DNA of 64,000 nt from Planococcus citri (Eukaryota; Arthropoda; Insecta; Hemiptera; Pseudococcidae), in assembly GCF_950023065.1 (NCBI RefSeq), contig NC_088677.1:31703230-31767229 (forward strand), written 5' to 3'. Within the stretch, counting starts at the first letter, position 1. The number at the start of each line of letters is the position of its first letter. Below the pieces are notes generated by a model, which did no database searches, was not told where the DNA came from, and saw nothing but the letters and a program-made list of their open reading frames with translations. This document shows positions 23,133-36,475 of this stretch, one piece after another. The translations under genes and the position numbers were made by a program.

Positions 23133-26100
23133 GTGAAAGTGAAACGTTAAATCGAGTTGATCTTAATATATTTTCCGATTTCCAGTATTTACCAATGGAA
23201 AGTTGTTGTAAACATGTTTTTGACTTTAATTCTAGAACGTGACACAACGAATTTATAAGCTTTGAGCAATGAGTACGAACTCAAAACGACTTTTCAGTTG
23301 GTTAAAAGTTTTCTTTTGCCGGGTAACAGAAGTTAATCTGGTCGCAGAAAAGTAAAATATCATGTCCATTGTAAACATGTAATTTATTTACGGCTTTATA
23401 CATTAAGAACTCAATTCCCAGACGTGAATTGAATTGTCTTATTCAAAATGGAATTACCGCCTATCCACAGAAGTGAACTGTCCCTTGTGGAGAAATTCAG
23501 ACTATCTGCGCGATAATTTAGAAGTTGATATCGGCGCGCAGTCTTTTCGCGTTATATATGTCTGCTGAAACTTTATAATCATGAAGGATTTTATGCATTA
23601 TTAAGATTCTGTTAGAATTATACGCCACGTCTGTTTTTTTAGATTTACACATACCTACACTAAGCCTGATGCATAATTAGAAAACTTTGCTCAACCGCTC
23701 GTGTAGATACCTATTTATACTCCAGTTGAAAAACATTATATGTAGATACCTCTACTATACAGTTGAGTTGGGAAGTGGAGAACTCGACTGTAGCTTTACG
23801 TAAATGGAAGGAACCTCAAACTTGATGTGTATTTCGATAATATTAGTCGATTTAGCATTTAGGTATAGGTACCTCGCTAAAACCGTATGACCGAGTAATT
23901 CCCACTGGTTTTATACTCTATATCTTTATCTATGACTGCTGGAATTTCCTACGTTAAAGTAAAAATAAGTATTGAATATATCGTGAGATTGTTTATTTCG
24001 TAAAGCACAAAAAAGATTTCTCTTAAACCCCTCTCCAAAAAAATGATCATATTCAAATAAGTAAGCAGGTAACTTCTGTCTGAAAATCGTATAATAAAAT
24101 CAATGGAAAAATGTTTCATTCGTTATTTTGTAGACAGGATAGGTGTATGTAATGATTAATTTTTTTAAATGATGCATGAATAGATGGATACAAAATTCTC
24201 AAATTTTGATCGAAATTCCGAAAAATTCTAAAAGTGAGTGGCATATTGATTGTTATCAATTTGAAGGTGCTGAGTTCGAATTTGATTTATTTTTTTCTAG
24301 ACTTTCGATACTCATGCTTAACAACAGTGTCTGTACAACCTTTTGTAAAATTAATGATTTTTTAACCATGAAAAATGGGGGAAATTTTACTTGCCTACTT
24401 CAATTCGAAGAAAAAAAAATGGATGCAAAGTTATCTTTTCCATGGAAAGTTTTAAATCATGGATACGTGTTTTTTTTTTACTTTGGAACTGGATTATGAA
24501 ATATCATTTAGTCGGAACTCTGCAGGATTTCCTCCATCAGATAAAACGTCAGAAAGTAATTTTTTGACATAATTTTAGCTAGGAATGCGAGGACCGACTA
24601 AAAATCTTTCCTGATTTTTTTTCATTATTAATCCTAAGTAGGTAATTTGAATGTGTTTTTTTTTGTATTTTTTCAATAATATAAAATTTTTAGTGGGCGT
24701 GAAAAATGTAAATCTATTTCCTTATCTTTTGAAATTAACCAATTATTTTACCATCGTTATAACTGTCATGTTGATGGTATTTAACCAGGAAGGGAGCACA
24801 ACTGATAAGAGAGAAAAATAATATCAGACGATGATATTGATACATATCTCTATTACGATAATTCAATTTTAGTTTTAACAATAGTGATTGGTTGTTTGAA
24901 ATCTAAATTTAAAAAAATTGCTACGTTCTAGGTAATAAGCTCTACCATCAAAATAATTATTTTTATCAAATTAAAACACGTACATTTTTCGACAGTTGAT
25001 AACTTCAACAAAAATTTGTTCATCATTTTTGTATTCATTTAGTTTCAACTACCCATATTTCTTTCAATTTTTTGCCCTTGAGATAGTTTGAAACTTCAGC
25101 TAAAATACCTAGTGTCACTCTACTTGAATGTAATGTTGCTTTGTTTTCTGGTCATTATTTTCCTCATCCCCTCCCCCTTCTTCCTTTCAAAAATATAATA
25201 TATAACTTTCTTAAAATGGTATAAAATTTTATAGCAAAACGAAACTTTGATCTGAAAGTTAATTAAAAGCAGAAATTGATGCTTAATTAGCAAATATTAA
25301 TCATTTTATCCAAGTTCAAAGTGTGCAAGACAATCCACCTATTTCATTTTTGCTAAATTGATAAGATGGATAGTTGAAAATTAAATTTACCTAAATCATG
25401 TATGCAACATTGCATAGGTAAGTATGTATTTTACCTACTTACCAGAGTAGCAGATAACGCGAATGATTATTAAAAAAAAAAAAAAAAAGTGCTAGTTCCT
25501 TAATAAAGTTACCTATTTGATCATATTTGATGTACGTTTAGGTCCAAATTAGACGCCTAATTAAGTACTTATGTAATTACATCTGATATCACTCGTTGCT
25601 CGGAAACAAATGTAAAATACCTACGTAAAACCCACTAGAGAACAGATAACGATTATTATTCATACCAACAAATCGCAGTACTGCTATGACGAATGTTTCA
25701 TCTACAAATAAAAACTAATCACGTTACTAAATAGGTAGGTAAGGTATTTTAATATGACTGACGTGATAAGTACCTAATACTTACATTTCAACGTAAAATT
25801 TGCAATCTCTAAACATTTTATAAAACTTAAGCTTTGTGGCAGTGATACTATAAGTAATAAAAGTGCAACGTAATTTTAACGAAACGAACAGAATTTTTTC
25901 CGAACATTTTTGCAAAAAACCGCGTTAGGTAATTCTCAAGTCTTGCATGTTTTATGCCATAATTCTTATTAGTTATTATTATATATTTTTTTGTTTATAA
26001 TTCCTCTTGAATGTTTTTTATGTGCTGATTTGTTAATTCACGATAGCACTACCTTCTTTACGATTATCAAACAAGTAAGTTAGTAAGTAGGTATTATAAT

Positions 26101-26332
26101 TGAAAAAAAATAATGAAACCATATTATTTGATTTGTATCGACAGATTAATAATTAAACACTGAGCAATCATTGATAATGTAATAAGTTTTCGAATATTTA
26201 ATCCAAGTTAGCAGATCTACCTACCTGAACTTGCTTAGATGAATAGGTACAAAATATGATTTATTAATTAAGGCAGACCCACAAACATTCATCAATTCTC
26301 CAAACTCCAAAGTATATAAAATTTTTACTCAC

Positions 26333-26366
26333 CCATGATCTCGAAAACCGGTCTTTCAATAGAATA
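26333..26366 (-). other. Candidate alternative 5' exon of the TIPE gene (short)
   Basis: On the minus strand a good acceptor (tttttttctcgatag) is followed by 34 bases ending ATCATGG and a strong donor (gtgagt). Joined to the acceptor at 19684 it reads ATG G|AA ATG, in frame with the TIPE coding exon. It could also be the end of a longer first exon. Inference from splice signals and phase. Confidence 0.35.
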
Positions 26367-29266
26367 CTATCGAGAAAAAAAATTAAAAACAAAAATACTT
26401 CGGCACTCTAATAGCTTCGCATTTAGAAAAACAATTAATACCGCTTAAACGTATAATTATGTCAACACGAAATGAAAAATCTTGACAAAATGTCCAGCGA
26501 ATAGGTTCTAGTCGGTCAAATTTTCTGCTTCCCCACTATACACGAGTAAATAAATCAACGTGCGAGTAGCATTTGCCACATTATTTATTATTCAATCATA
26601 TGTTGAGCTGGTATTTAAAATGAGTCATTATCGCGGTTTCGTTTAAACTATTTCGATTCAACTGTTTGCGAATAAAATTCTAGATCGGTTTTTGTATTTT
26701 TATTGGCAATTGCGAAGGCTTTTTAATAATGCGTAGAATAAATACTTTTTTTTTCAATGTAATAATAATAAAAAATTAAACATATTAGTATTTGTTTTCG
26801 ATTATTATAAATTTGCGAAATATTATGCTTTTTTTCTGAAAAAAAAATCCATAGGTTTTAGAAACGATTGAAACTTTTGTTCGGAACTTTGTGATTGTTC
26901 TATTATTACATATGTGAAAGAAGTTGATTATATGTATATGCAACTAAGTAGGTGCCTGCCTACCTATCTATAGTGTATTAACTTGATATTGTATTAAATA
27001 CTTAAGTATGTTTGATTTCATCAGATTAAGTTATTTTTATAGTTAACGTGGTTTAATTCAATTATTACGCGTAATTTTAATATTATTTACTTCGTAGATT
27101 CCTGAAATTAAACAAGATTTGGAAAATCACCACCAATAAAACTTCATTATTTCATTTTTAAAAATTTTAAATCTGTTTCTCATGTTTCTACGAGTATGAT
27201 TTGTTGCAGTTACTTAATAGGTACCTATCTACTTATAAAATATAAACAACTTTTCGAAAAAAAAAACAAAACAAAAAAAAACACCAGAATATTACTTGAT
27301 ATAAATTGGTAAAGATTTCTAAAATTCATATACTCAGCAGCAAACCTCATTTCGATTGAAAAGTTTATTTAACGCGATTCCAATTTCTATGCACATAATC
27401 ATCGTTCTAATAGTTATTAAAAATTTTCCTTTTTATTCTTCCAAGCACGTGGAAAGTTTCTGGCTACTGTACGATACATAAAGAGTATCGAGGAATGGTT
27501 TGATAGTATTTGTAAATCTATTTCACTTGATCGGTTGTTTAAAGCACTATTTTAGAATTGTAGAGGAGAAGTTTGGTCGAGTCTTCATCAAGAAGTTATA
27601 CTTTTCCGGTCATCAAGCCAACTTTTAACTTTTAAATGAATGTTTCATCGTAGACTACCCTTGTTGATACTCTTCTCTTCGTACTTTTATACTAACGACG
27701 TTTTGATTTTTGTGTTTTACTTTAGTGTATGTTTTTACTCGTCGAATTTTCTTTCAATTGCAAAGAAACTAGAATTTATTAAATGGGTTCGAGTTCAACA
27801 GCGAACAAATATTGTACGATTTGGGTAGGAGGGAAAAAATAACACGAATTGTTAAAAATGTAAAAGTGTAATTTCAAATGAGTCGACTTGAAATTTTTAT
27901 CAAACTAAAGAAGATATTTTCTTGAATTGAAAAAAAAAAAAATGTAAGTAGGTATAGAGGTACCTACGTAACATACTAAAAGAAGAAAAAAACTTGATAG
28001 ATAAGTAATTGTAAGAATAATTTTAATTTATATTATTATTTTCAGGTAGTTAAGATGCCTATTTAACTTTTTTTTTTTTTTTTTTTTTTTAATGATCATG
28101 CAACGTGATTTGTTTATTTTCTCATGGAGAACGAAACGGAGGGGATGTACAAAAGAATATCATCTACCTACTCTAAACGCCGTTAAAAACAGCGCTTTAT
28201 TCTATTCAAATCAAATGAAAATAACGACTAAAAATTGGCAACAAAACTTTTACATAGGAAGACTATTTTACTTACTTTCGAGATGAATTAAGCGATGATT
28301 CAAGTCGGTGTCATGTCATTCATTAAAACATTCTAATTGAAACTTTAATCACGCGTTTAAAAAATAAACTTCACTCGCGTCGCACAGCATTGGTAAAAGT
28401 TTATGTTGATTTTACTGCGAAACATATTTTCAGGTAAGTATTAACGTACATAAACGTAATCCACGAGGTTTGAAATTGAAAAAGACCCCAACTCGATACG
28501 TTATTTTGAATTAAAACATCTGCTACATCCGTTGAGGCTAACTCGTATTATTCTTAATAGCAGAAGCGTACATAGTCGAAAACACTAGAGCTAAACTACA
28601 TGTACTCGTACTACTAGAGTCTTTTTACTCGTATGACGAGATGGTGAAATTACTAATTACTAATTAGCCAGATTCAAACATGCAGGGTAAATGAAAATTT
28701 TGCATTGCTGTGCAATTATCAATTTAAAATTTCAGATGGCTTAAAAGGAGGCCCAAGTTACACTGCGTGTACCTATCTAACTGTATCAATTAGGTACCGT
28801 TACCTATATGTGTATTAAATTAAAATAATGTAAATGTGTACGTACATATATTGTACGATGACGATCAATAAACTTGAATTATTTTGTAAACAACATTAGG
28901 TATTATAAACAGTTCACGAATGAATGCGTAAAAATTAGATTTCTGATGTTTATTAAAAATCGATCTAGGTTACCTATTTATCGAACGATTTTGTTTTCAA
29001 AAAAACAATCGTTGGAAATATTATGGTAGGCTATACCTACTATTGCTTGTTTTTAAAGTGAGGTACCTGATATCCACAGAATATCAAGCTGGTATTAAAA
29101 TTTTTCTGCTTTTGCATTAAATTTCACTAATTTTTTTTTTTTTTTTTGGCTCAAGCACAATATTTTCATTTGCAATTTATTGAAATGCATATGATTTCGT
29201 CTTAGCTGTCATTTAATATTGGGTCGTAAAAGTACCTACACATCTACGCGCGAGTGGAGAACTTAC
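26367..29266. other. AT-rich non-coding stretch
   Basis: No gene recognised. It contains a poly(T) run at about 28071-28090 and the recursive-splice-like site at 28433. Confidence 0.5.
28425..28440 (+). other. Possible recursive splice site (ratchet point)
   Basis: ttttcag|gtaagt: an acceptor directly abutting a consensus donor, junction after 28433. This is the form of zero-length exons used to remove very long introns in insects. It would need a plus-strand gene spanning the region, which I cannot show. Confidence 0.25.
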
Positions 29267-29362
29267 CCACATATTTCAATTCTTCAATACAAACAGGTTT
29301 ATTTGCTCGTGCTCCTTCTGTCGCGTGCCAGCTTGCTCCCATACATTTTAACCGCTTGACAC
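29267..29362 (-). other. Candidate upstream coding exon (96 nt, phase 1-1), possibly of the TIPE gene
   Basis: Acceptor (tttttttttttgaagcag) and perfect donor (GTGG|GTAAGT) bound 96 bases that are open in the phase VKRLKCMGASW…KPVCIEELKYV. It stands out as less AT-rich than its surroundings. Its donor phase joins in frame to the acceptor at 19684 (GTG G|AA ATG), giving …ELKYV-E-MASENF. Known TIPE genes have alternative first exons spliced at exactly this point. On the other hand, the C-x-G-x-x-W…P-x-C pattern with symmetric phase-1 introns also resembles half of a sushi/CCP module of another gene. Confidence 0.45.
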
Positions 29363-30030
29363 CTGCTTCAAAAAAAAAAAGTTAGTTTCTATGTAATTTC
29401 TATGAAAATCAGCAATAGGTAGCTAAGTTATTTCAATTGCAGGGAGATTACTATATTATGGTATCGTTTCCAGAAAATTTAAAAATTAGAGGGCAATTTA
29501 GATAACAAATTTAATGATCGTAAGTACCTACAATTTTTTCCTCGAAAAGTTGATAAATCAATATTATTTTCATTTTACGAGTTTTTTGTTCAAGATTTTA
29601 CAATACTTACCTACCTAAAATACTGAAAAAATGACCATAAGTTCTTTTCTGAAGGAATTGGTCTAAGCTTCTCAGTCAAGACAAATCACCAGTCAAATTT
29701 CTTATTTTAATACCCAGCTTTGGAGCATTGTAAAATAAATTCAACTCAAGTTGGAGTAAATGTGTTTGCGCAGTTTTGAGGAGCTTTAAATCTGAGATAA
29801 GATAATTTTTTTTTTTTATTTTGGAAATTTAACTTTTTATGTGAAAGTTGAAGTTTTAGAATTTTCTGATATTTTACTCTTAGAAAAAACGCCAAAATCA
29901 CGTTTTCACGATTTCAACGAAGTAAAATCTCAGAATTTGGCCCAAAAAAGCTTAATTTTGAAAGTTACAGGAAAAATCAAATGAAAAATCATCGAGCACT
30001 TGCCAGTGTGGTTAAAATGTAAATTCTTCA
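29363..30030. other. AT-rich non-coding stretch
   Basis: No gene or element end recognised. Confidence 0.4.
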
Positions 30031-30039
30031 ATTTATTTG

Positions 30040-30660
30040 AAAAAGGTCTGCTTAAACACCTTTTTTAGGGGTGCCTAAAGTGGGGGACTCTAAAAAAAGG
30101 GTTCAAAATTACGAATATACAGGGAGGTTAATTAAACTTTTTCATCAAGAGAATTGAATATACACCCCAAACGTTACGTTTGGCGCAAATCGTAGGTTTC
30201 TAGTTTCCCAGGGGTTCCCAAAATTTCGAAATTGCGAAAAAAATGGAAAACTGGATTTATGAGTACGAGCAGAAAATTTTATTGAGCTCAAAATTTGGTA
30301 GGATGAAGGTCTTTCAGATACTAATAAACTGTAAAAAGCTTTTTAGGGGGGCTCAAAGGGGTAGGTTCAAAATGGTGGTTCCAAAATTTTCCACAAATCA
30401 AAACCCCCCAATTTCTGCCCCCGAGGATTGAAAATAGGAAAATCACCTCGCATAACGTTTATCGAGTTCAAACAGATATTTTACCCTAAAAAAGTTTTTG
30501 AAAATAATACTCAGTGGTTCCCAAAATTCCTTTTGTAATCACAACTTTGGGAACCCCTGGAGCCCAAAAAATTGTCATTTTGGATTAACCAACCACCGAT
30601 TCGTGTTTTGGATATTTATTGCAACATTTTAAAAGTGGTCTAGTCGATAACTGTCAGGGG
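30040..30660. repeat. Diverged tandem repeat of low-complexity units
   Basis: Similar phrases recur: ctttttta-ggggtgcc… near 30,060 and cttttta-ggggggctc… near 30,340, each followed by ggttcaaaat, and ggggttccc/ggaacccctgg strings near 30,210 and 30,550. It looks like an old, decayed repeat. Confidence 0.45.
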
Positions 30661-33600
30661 GCCAAAGAATGGCCTTATCGGGACTCCTCTTTTGCGAAAA
30701 TTTCGATGTTGTATTGTTTGTACGAGTACGTGTTTAAATAAGATTAAGTATTCAAAGAGGCTAATTTGCGTTCACCGTCGAATCGAGTGTGGCGAGGAAG
30801 AGGGAGAGAGAGTTATTCGACTTTAATAATTTTGCCCTCGAAGAAGAATTAGGGAAGGGTGTTTCAAGTTTTCCTGAAATTCAAACTTCCCATGCTTGGT
30901 GATTTGAACTTGAAAAATTGAACAAATCAAAGGTCGTTACCCTCAAATATAAACATCTAATTTCTAAAATGGATTTGTTGTCCATCTGGCTAATTTTTAT
31001 AATTTTTGAAATAGGTATTAGGTCCACGAATAAAATTTTGAGGGTTATAATGAGCTATAATACTTGCATCAGTCATTCTGCACCACTACACGGTGTCATT
31101 TTATGCACATTGTGAAATCAGATTAAGTAATGTTCCACGATCAAAAAATTTCAAAATCAGCTGTTAAAATAATTTTTCTCGTAAAAATCTCAAATTGATA
31201 TTTACACGAGTTTTTTAAAGGCAATTTTCCATTTTTCGTTTATTTTAAAATTACTCAACCTATAAAGTAGGTACCTACTCGGGTAGAAATATTAGGTAAG
31301 TCTAAGTATAGTATACACTTACTTTTATACTTGACGACATGCCAAACAAAATCAGCTAATTTTCGCTTCTTCCCTCAATGTGAAACGATGAACGAAAACG
31401 AAAGCCTATAAAACGAATTCAAATTTCAATCGAAACGTTTCGAATCTTATAAAAATAAAGGTGTAACTTTGGAAACAATTTTATTTTCCGCATCGATAAG
31501 AATGCTGCGAAGACGAAGACCTTCAAAAAAAACTATAACGGTTTATAGATAGGTAACTATAACAAGAAATAAGAATTCATTCACCTGTAAGAATGTAGTA
31601 GAACTTATATTTATCGCTTTAGGGTAAAATACTTACCTACTACTACGTTAATTTTTACCATTTAAACAAGTTTCTGACCTACAACACTATGGAACCACTT
31701 TGTGTATGGGTTAGGTACACATTGTATAATAAATGACTTGATTTCATGGGCAAGGTTTTCGGTTTTGTGTACCTATTTTACCATTGATTTGAGACTAAAA
31801 ATGAGCTAATGTGTTGTTTATGTGAATTTTTAGGTACCTATAGATATTATTATTTTGCGAACAGAGTCTTAGGAACTTTATTTGTTCATATTTTTATTTG
31901 ATTAATGCAATGTTTCTCGCTCATGCAGCACGTTTTTTCATGGAAAACAAACGATAAGTAGCTATGTACTACCTATATCAGTAAATATAATTGAGACGAA
32001 ATCACGTTCAAGTGTTAGTGGTAACATGATCTCACAAGTCACAGGCAAGATACGTTATCAATAAAAATCCGGTGGAATAATTTTTTTTTATCTCGTCTTC
32101 CCTTTTTTTTCTTCGACACAGAAGTGTTCCCTCTTCATAATACGCATAAAAAAATTCAACGAAACGAGTAGAAAATATTTTTGTGGAAAGTTAATCTTTA
32201 CGTGTGCTGAATGATTTAAATGGAGCTAATGAAATGTAGATTTTTGAGACCGACTTTTCTCTAAATTAACATTTGGTCTTTGAATTTATCGCCTCAGGCG
32301 TACACTCTATACCTATATGATTCTTCTGGGATTCAAATAATGAAAAGCGTATACCTACTATTGCGTAGGAGTGTAGCGTTAAAGGACTAATTATGATTGC
32401 AATACTAAAATACGGAGGTAGGTATCATTTAATTATCGCACATACGAAGGACGTAAGGCAACGAAAATACTACACTACACAAAGTACCATATCATTCTGG
32501 TGGGACTTATTAAAGTTGCGAATGACGAAGTTGAATTGTTACAATTGTTTCCATCTTTATTGTTATTAAAATTGAAAAAATATCTCGACAATGCTTGAAA
32601 ACAAGCACCTACGCCTACTCATTTTATTTACTTACCTACCAACTGCAAATAAAATTTCGAAAAAAGTTATTAATTGAGAACTAATTTAAAGTAAAAAAAA
32701 ATTAACGACCAAATGCATCACTAGGTCTAAGTTTTTTTTTTTTCAAGCATTTAGTAGTAATTAAGTTAGGGGAAACTTTCTGAAATGAGCAACGACGAAA
32801 AAAAAAGAAAAACATTAAAAAAATACCAAAAAGAAAACTATTCCGCGTCCTTGAAAATTTAAAAGTTTTTTTTCTTCTTTTCTTGTGACGAAGAGCCGAG
32901 AAAGAAAGAATGAGAGAAATGTATCGCGTGTCTCTCTCAACTTCAATAGTTCATTAGAAAGTTCTGGACCAAGTTTATTTTCCGTTCTTAATATTGTAAA
33001 ATCAAGGCGAAGTATTAACGCTTAAGGGATCCAGGTCAACACTTTCAACTTTAAGATACAACGATCTTAACCAAAGATAAAAGTGTCCGAAAGCGTTATA
33101 GTTATTTTACGTGTTGATAATGAAAATTTTAAACGAATTATTAAACTGATAAAGGCGCCCTTTTCGCTGTAATCTTTTTGAGGCCAAATATTCGTTTCTT
33201 TTTACGAAAAGATTTTTAAAATTTTTGGTGATTCATTTTTTTTACAGCCACTGGTGGAATATTACGCGCGATATACACATTTTCCATTTTTGTGGAAATT
33301 CTGCTTGAAAACTGGAGAAAATGGTAAATGGTGGACTCGAATTTGACCAAAATTTTAATTAGATATGTACGACATCCTTCGGGAATGGTCACAATCGATT
33401 TCAGAGACCTATTTCAGCACAAAAGTGCTCTTAACCAGGCCCATTTCACCTGTATATACTATGTAAACTGAAAAACAAATTGACGAATAAAACTGCATCG
33501 AATATGTCTCATCGTACTACACACACGTAAGGCATAGATATTAATTTCTTGCGGAGAGAAAAGCGCATCTCGCAAGTTCAAACGCACTTTTTCAGCCCGG

Positions 33601-34549
33601 TATTCAGTTTTAAACGTTAATAATTTTGTCGAAATGCGAGAAGCAATTTTATTGAAAAATGCCAACAGTGCTCCTCCAGGGAAATTAAACTGATAGTGAC
33701 TGATGAAAAAATGAATTCTGTTAAAAAAAATTCACGTATGAAAATAACAAAGAAAAAAATAGGAAACCTGTGCGAATATATGAAATATTACCTTTACGTT
33801 TTATATATTGGAAAATATAGTTTAAAAAGTTGCGTTATTACGGAGTTTAAATTTCGTTTACTGTGAATAGTGCGGTATAACGTTATTTACGTGCGCCTTA
33901 GGAATTTAAAATACCACCTATATAACGTTAAAGAGTAAACGTCGACTTGAGCTTCCGCTGGCGCTCAGTGTATCTTCTTCGTAGTCGTCTGCTGGGTAGT
34001 GGGTAGTTTTTCTTTTTTCATTGATGCGCTCTTGCAGACAGCTTATTCTGATTTATATGGTTTTTAACGCATTGGCAGAAGATCTGTTTGCCAATTCGAC
34101 ACAAGTTTAGGATGCATCATTTTTATTAAGCGATATTGCAGGGTAGCCGGACGATGGGTTATCAACGCCTAAAATGCTACAAGATTATCAGCAGTTCGTT
34201 ATTTGTATTTTTAAATGAGAGTTTTTACGTTCAGTTTTCATTTCGGATGGGTATTTAAAGTAAGCTCTATGAAAATGGACAAAGCACTAGAAAAGTACTA
34301 ATCGAGTAAAGATTTTTTTTGAATCACTTGATAAGAGTTAATTTATTGAGTTGGCACCGATGACTCACCAGAAGTGGTCCCATTTCTTGTAAGAACTTAG
34401 CTTTAGTAAATAGCTGAAGATAAGATATTTTATCATAAGAAGTTGTAGAGTGATGTAAAATAAGTAAGTACCTAACAATTTAAAAAAATAAAAATTCCGT
34501 ATAATTTTTACACAATTTTTCATGATTTTCCTGTAAGCCCGTGCGAAAA
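30661..34549. other. AT-rich non-coding stretch
   Basis: No coding exon recognised. Many GGTACC-centred motifs. A less AT-rich patch at 33,950-34,015 could be a UTR exon or promoter, but has no defining signal. Confidence 0.45.
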
Positions 34550-34554
34550 AAGAT

Positions 34555-34745
34555 TATGGATCCTATTTGACTTGACTAATCTAGTCAGTTCGAAATTTGA
34601 TCGGATTCGATCTGTTCAAACCTGATTAGATTCAGATCCAATAGGGGAGACCTGATTGGATCAGACCTGATCATCGATCCAGACATTCACCGGATCCAAT
34701 TTAGATATGATTTAGATCAGAGTTTTAATCGGATTAGACTTTTGT
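34555..34745. repeat. Cryptic GATC-rich repeat
   Basis: The words gatcggattcgatc, cctgattggatc, agacctgatc and accggatcc recur with imperfect spacing over about 190 bases. No open frame. Confidence 0.6.
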
Positions 34746-35106
34746 TTCCGTCTACATCTTTATATTTGGCTACCTTCCTATGGAAATTACGCGTAACTTA
34801 GATAATCGTTTTGACGAAATTGAGAGAATCTTTGATTTCCAAAGAGAATGATGGCAAAATATGATTAAAAAAAAAAGTTGAAAGAAGCTAAGGGAGTCCG
34901 GAGTTTGACTAAACGTTGAAAAAAACTCCTTTGTCAACCTGGAGCAAACTTAACTCATCGTCTTTTTGTTACGTTTAAAAATTCTTACGTGAATTATTGC
35001 TAATTTGCTATTGAATTTGAAAATTTTATCGATCAGTATTTTGTGAAATGTTTGCAGTACCTATTTTATGAATTTTTTAACACAATTCCAAATGTTTTTC
35101 TTCTCA

Positions 35107-36225
35107 CAAAATATGGAGAGTCTGTATAAGGACAACGTGGCACAGATGAGAATTGAAAGAGAGCTCACCAATCATTTCCATACAGCAAAAGGAGTAAGAC
35201 AGGGATGCATACTCAGCCCAATTCTCTTCAATGCATATTGCATATCGATGGCTTGGTATAAAAACTTCGTAAGTCCAGGTTTTTTCAAAAATTCTTTTTT
35301 TGTGGTTTTTTTAGTAAAAAAAAAAACGAGGAATCCGAATTTAAAAACCTCGTAAGTCTAAAACGCACCCTAGCGCTTCAATCGGTGAAAATCCAACATT
35401 AATAAACTCGTAAGTCCAACATACGAGGTAAGTACAAGAATTTCATCAATTGTAAATTTGAAAACCTCATAAGTCCTTGATAAAAACGATGTAAGTCGTA
35501 TGTAAGTATGATGAAAATCTCGTATGTCGTCTCTAGAAACCTCGTGTGTCCTTTCAAAGCACTTTAATCAACTAATTATATTTGATCAACCTATAAAATA
35601 TCATCAGGCCATACCATTAAGACCTCTAAAATATAATAATGCAATCTAAAACTGCAAGTAACAAGATATGAATGTTTTAATTTTTAAACATTTTTTTGTT
35701 CTCCTGAAAAATTTAGGATTTTGGACTTAACGTGGTATTTATACCAAGCCATCGATATGGAGAATGGGTTATGAGAACTGCCCTACAGGATTGGGAAAAG
35801 GGAGTCAGAATTGGAGGAAAGGCATGTTCAAACTTACGACATGCGGATGACACAACCCTGCTCACAGAGACACCAGATGAGATGAAGGAAATGCTCAGGA
35901 AAATCGATGAAGCCAGCAATGAGGCAGGCCTGAGGGTCAACAAAGGAAAAATGAAAATAATGATAATCGATAGAGAGCAAAAGAACAGACCTGAAATACT
36001 GGAGATTGATGGTATAGAGGTTGTACAGGACTTTTAGTCCAGGAAAATTAGCATTCCATGATTCCATTGGGAAAAGTGAGGTAGAAAGCTGAATTTTGGT
36101 ACCTATACTGGTCCATTTTTACGAAAGCCACAAAGCTGAGAATTGTAAAAATGCAAGTCTTCTCCATCTTCCTGTATGTGTCAGAGTGCTGGATAGTACA
36201 CAAGGCAGATCAAGATAAAATTGTA
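35107..36225 (+). pseudogene. Broken non-LTR retrotransposon (LINE) reverse transcriptase
   Basis: Fragments in order of a LINE RT: ESLYKDNVAQMRIERELTNH and GVRQGCILSPILFNAY (35,113-35,238), then GEWVMRTALQDWEKGVRIGG, LRHADDTTLL (catalytic ADD box) and EAGLRVNKGKMKIMI (35,755-36,037), then TKLRIVKMQVFSIFLY, SECWIVHKADQDKI (about 36,129-36,222). The frame is broken after 36,037, and an inserted element splits FNAY from GEW. The 5' half (endonuclease) is missing. The family style is that of insect endonuclease-RT LINEs; I do not assign a clade. Confidence 0.92.
35239..35759. mobile_element. DNA element inserted in the LINE, with inverted ends and internal degenerate repeats
   Basis: catatcgatggcttggtata… (35241-35262) and its near-exact reverse complement (35738-35759) bracket about 520 bases that interrupt the RT exactly between FNAY and GEW. 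Imperfect pairing continues inward to aagtcca. The interior repeats words such as cctcgtaagtcc about every 60 bases (seven or so diverged copies, 35,262-35,560). Shared ATAT at both borders may be the target duplication; the left end has an extra tgcatat. Confidence 0.75.
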
Positions 36226-36230
36226 GGCTT

Positions 36231-36475
36231 GTTAACCAAAAAAGAAAATATTTCCGATCAAGGTTACAGTTAAAAATTTAACAAGAAGTTCAAAATTTCG
36301 GTTAAAGGTTACGGTTAAGGTTATTCATTTTTTAAAGTTACAGTTAAGGTTTAGGTTATGGTTACTGATGATCATTTTTTTTGGTTAATGGTTAAGGTTA
36401 AGGTTACAGTTTTTGGTGGTAATTTTTCCAGTTGAGCTTAAAATTTCAGTTAATGGTTAAAATTACAGTTGGAAA
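36231..36475. repeat. Degenerate (GGTTAA/GGTTAC)n hexamer region
   Basis: ggttaa, ggttac, agttaa and aggtta words repeat imperfectly, directly after the LINE fragment. It is not the TTAGG insect telomere repeat. Confidence 0.7.

Larger units (their letters stand above)
21339..26332. other. Long AT-rich non-coding stretch with simple repeats
   Basis: No coding exon recognised. It holds a T18 run (22805-22822), a (TTTA)n tract (22848-22881), a heptamer tract (23096-23132) and many TAGGTAGG/GGTACC motifs. Probably intron of the TIPE gene if its upstream exons are real. Confidence 0.5.

Noticed and set aside
36231..36475. Interstitial telomere repeat
   Set aside because: The words are GGTTAA/GGTTAC, not TTAGG, and are irregular.
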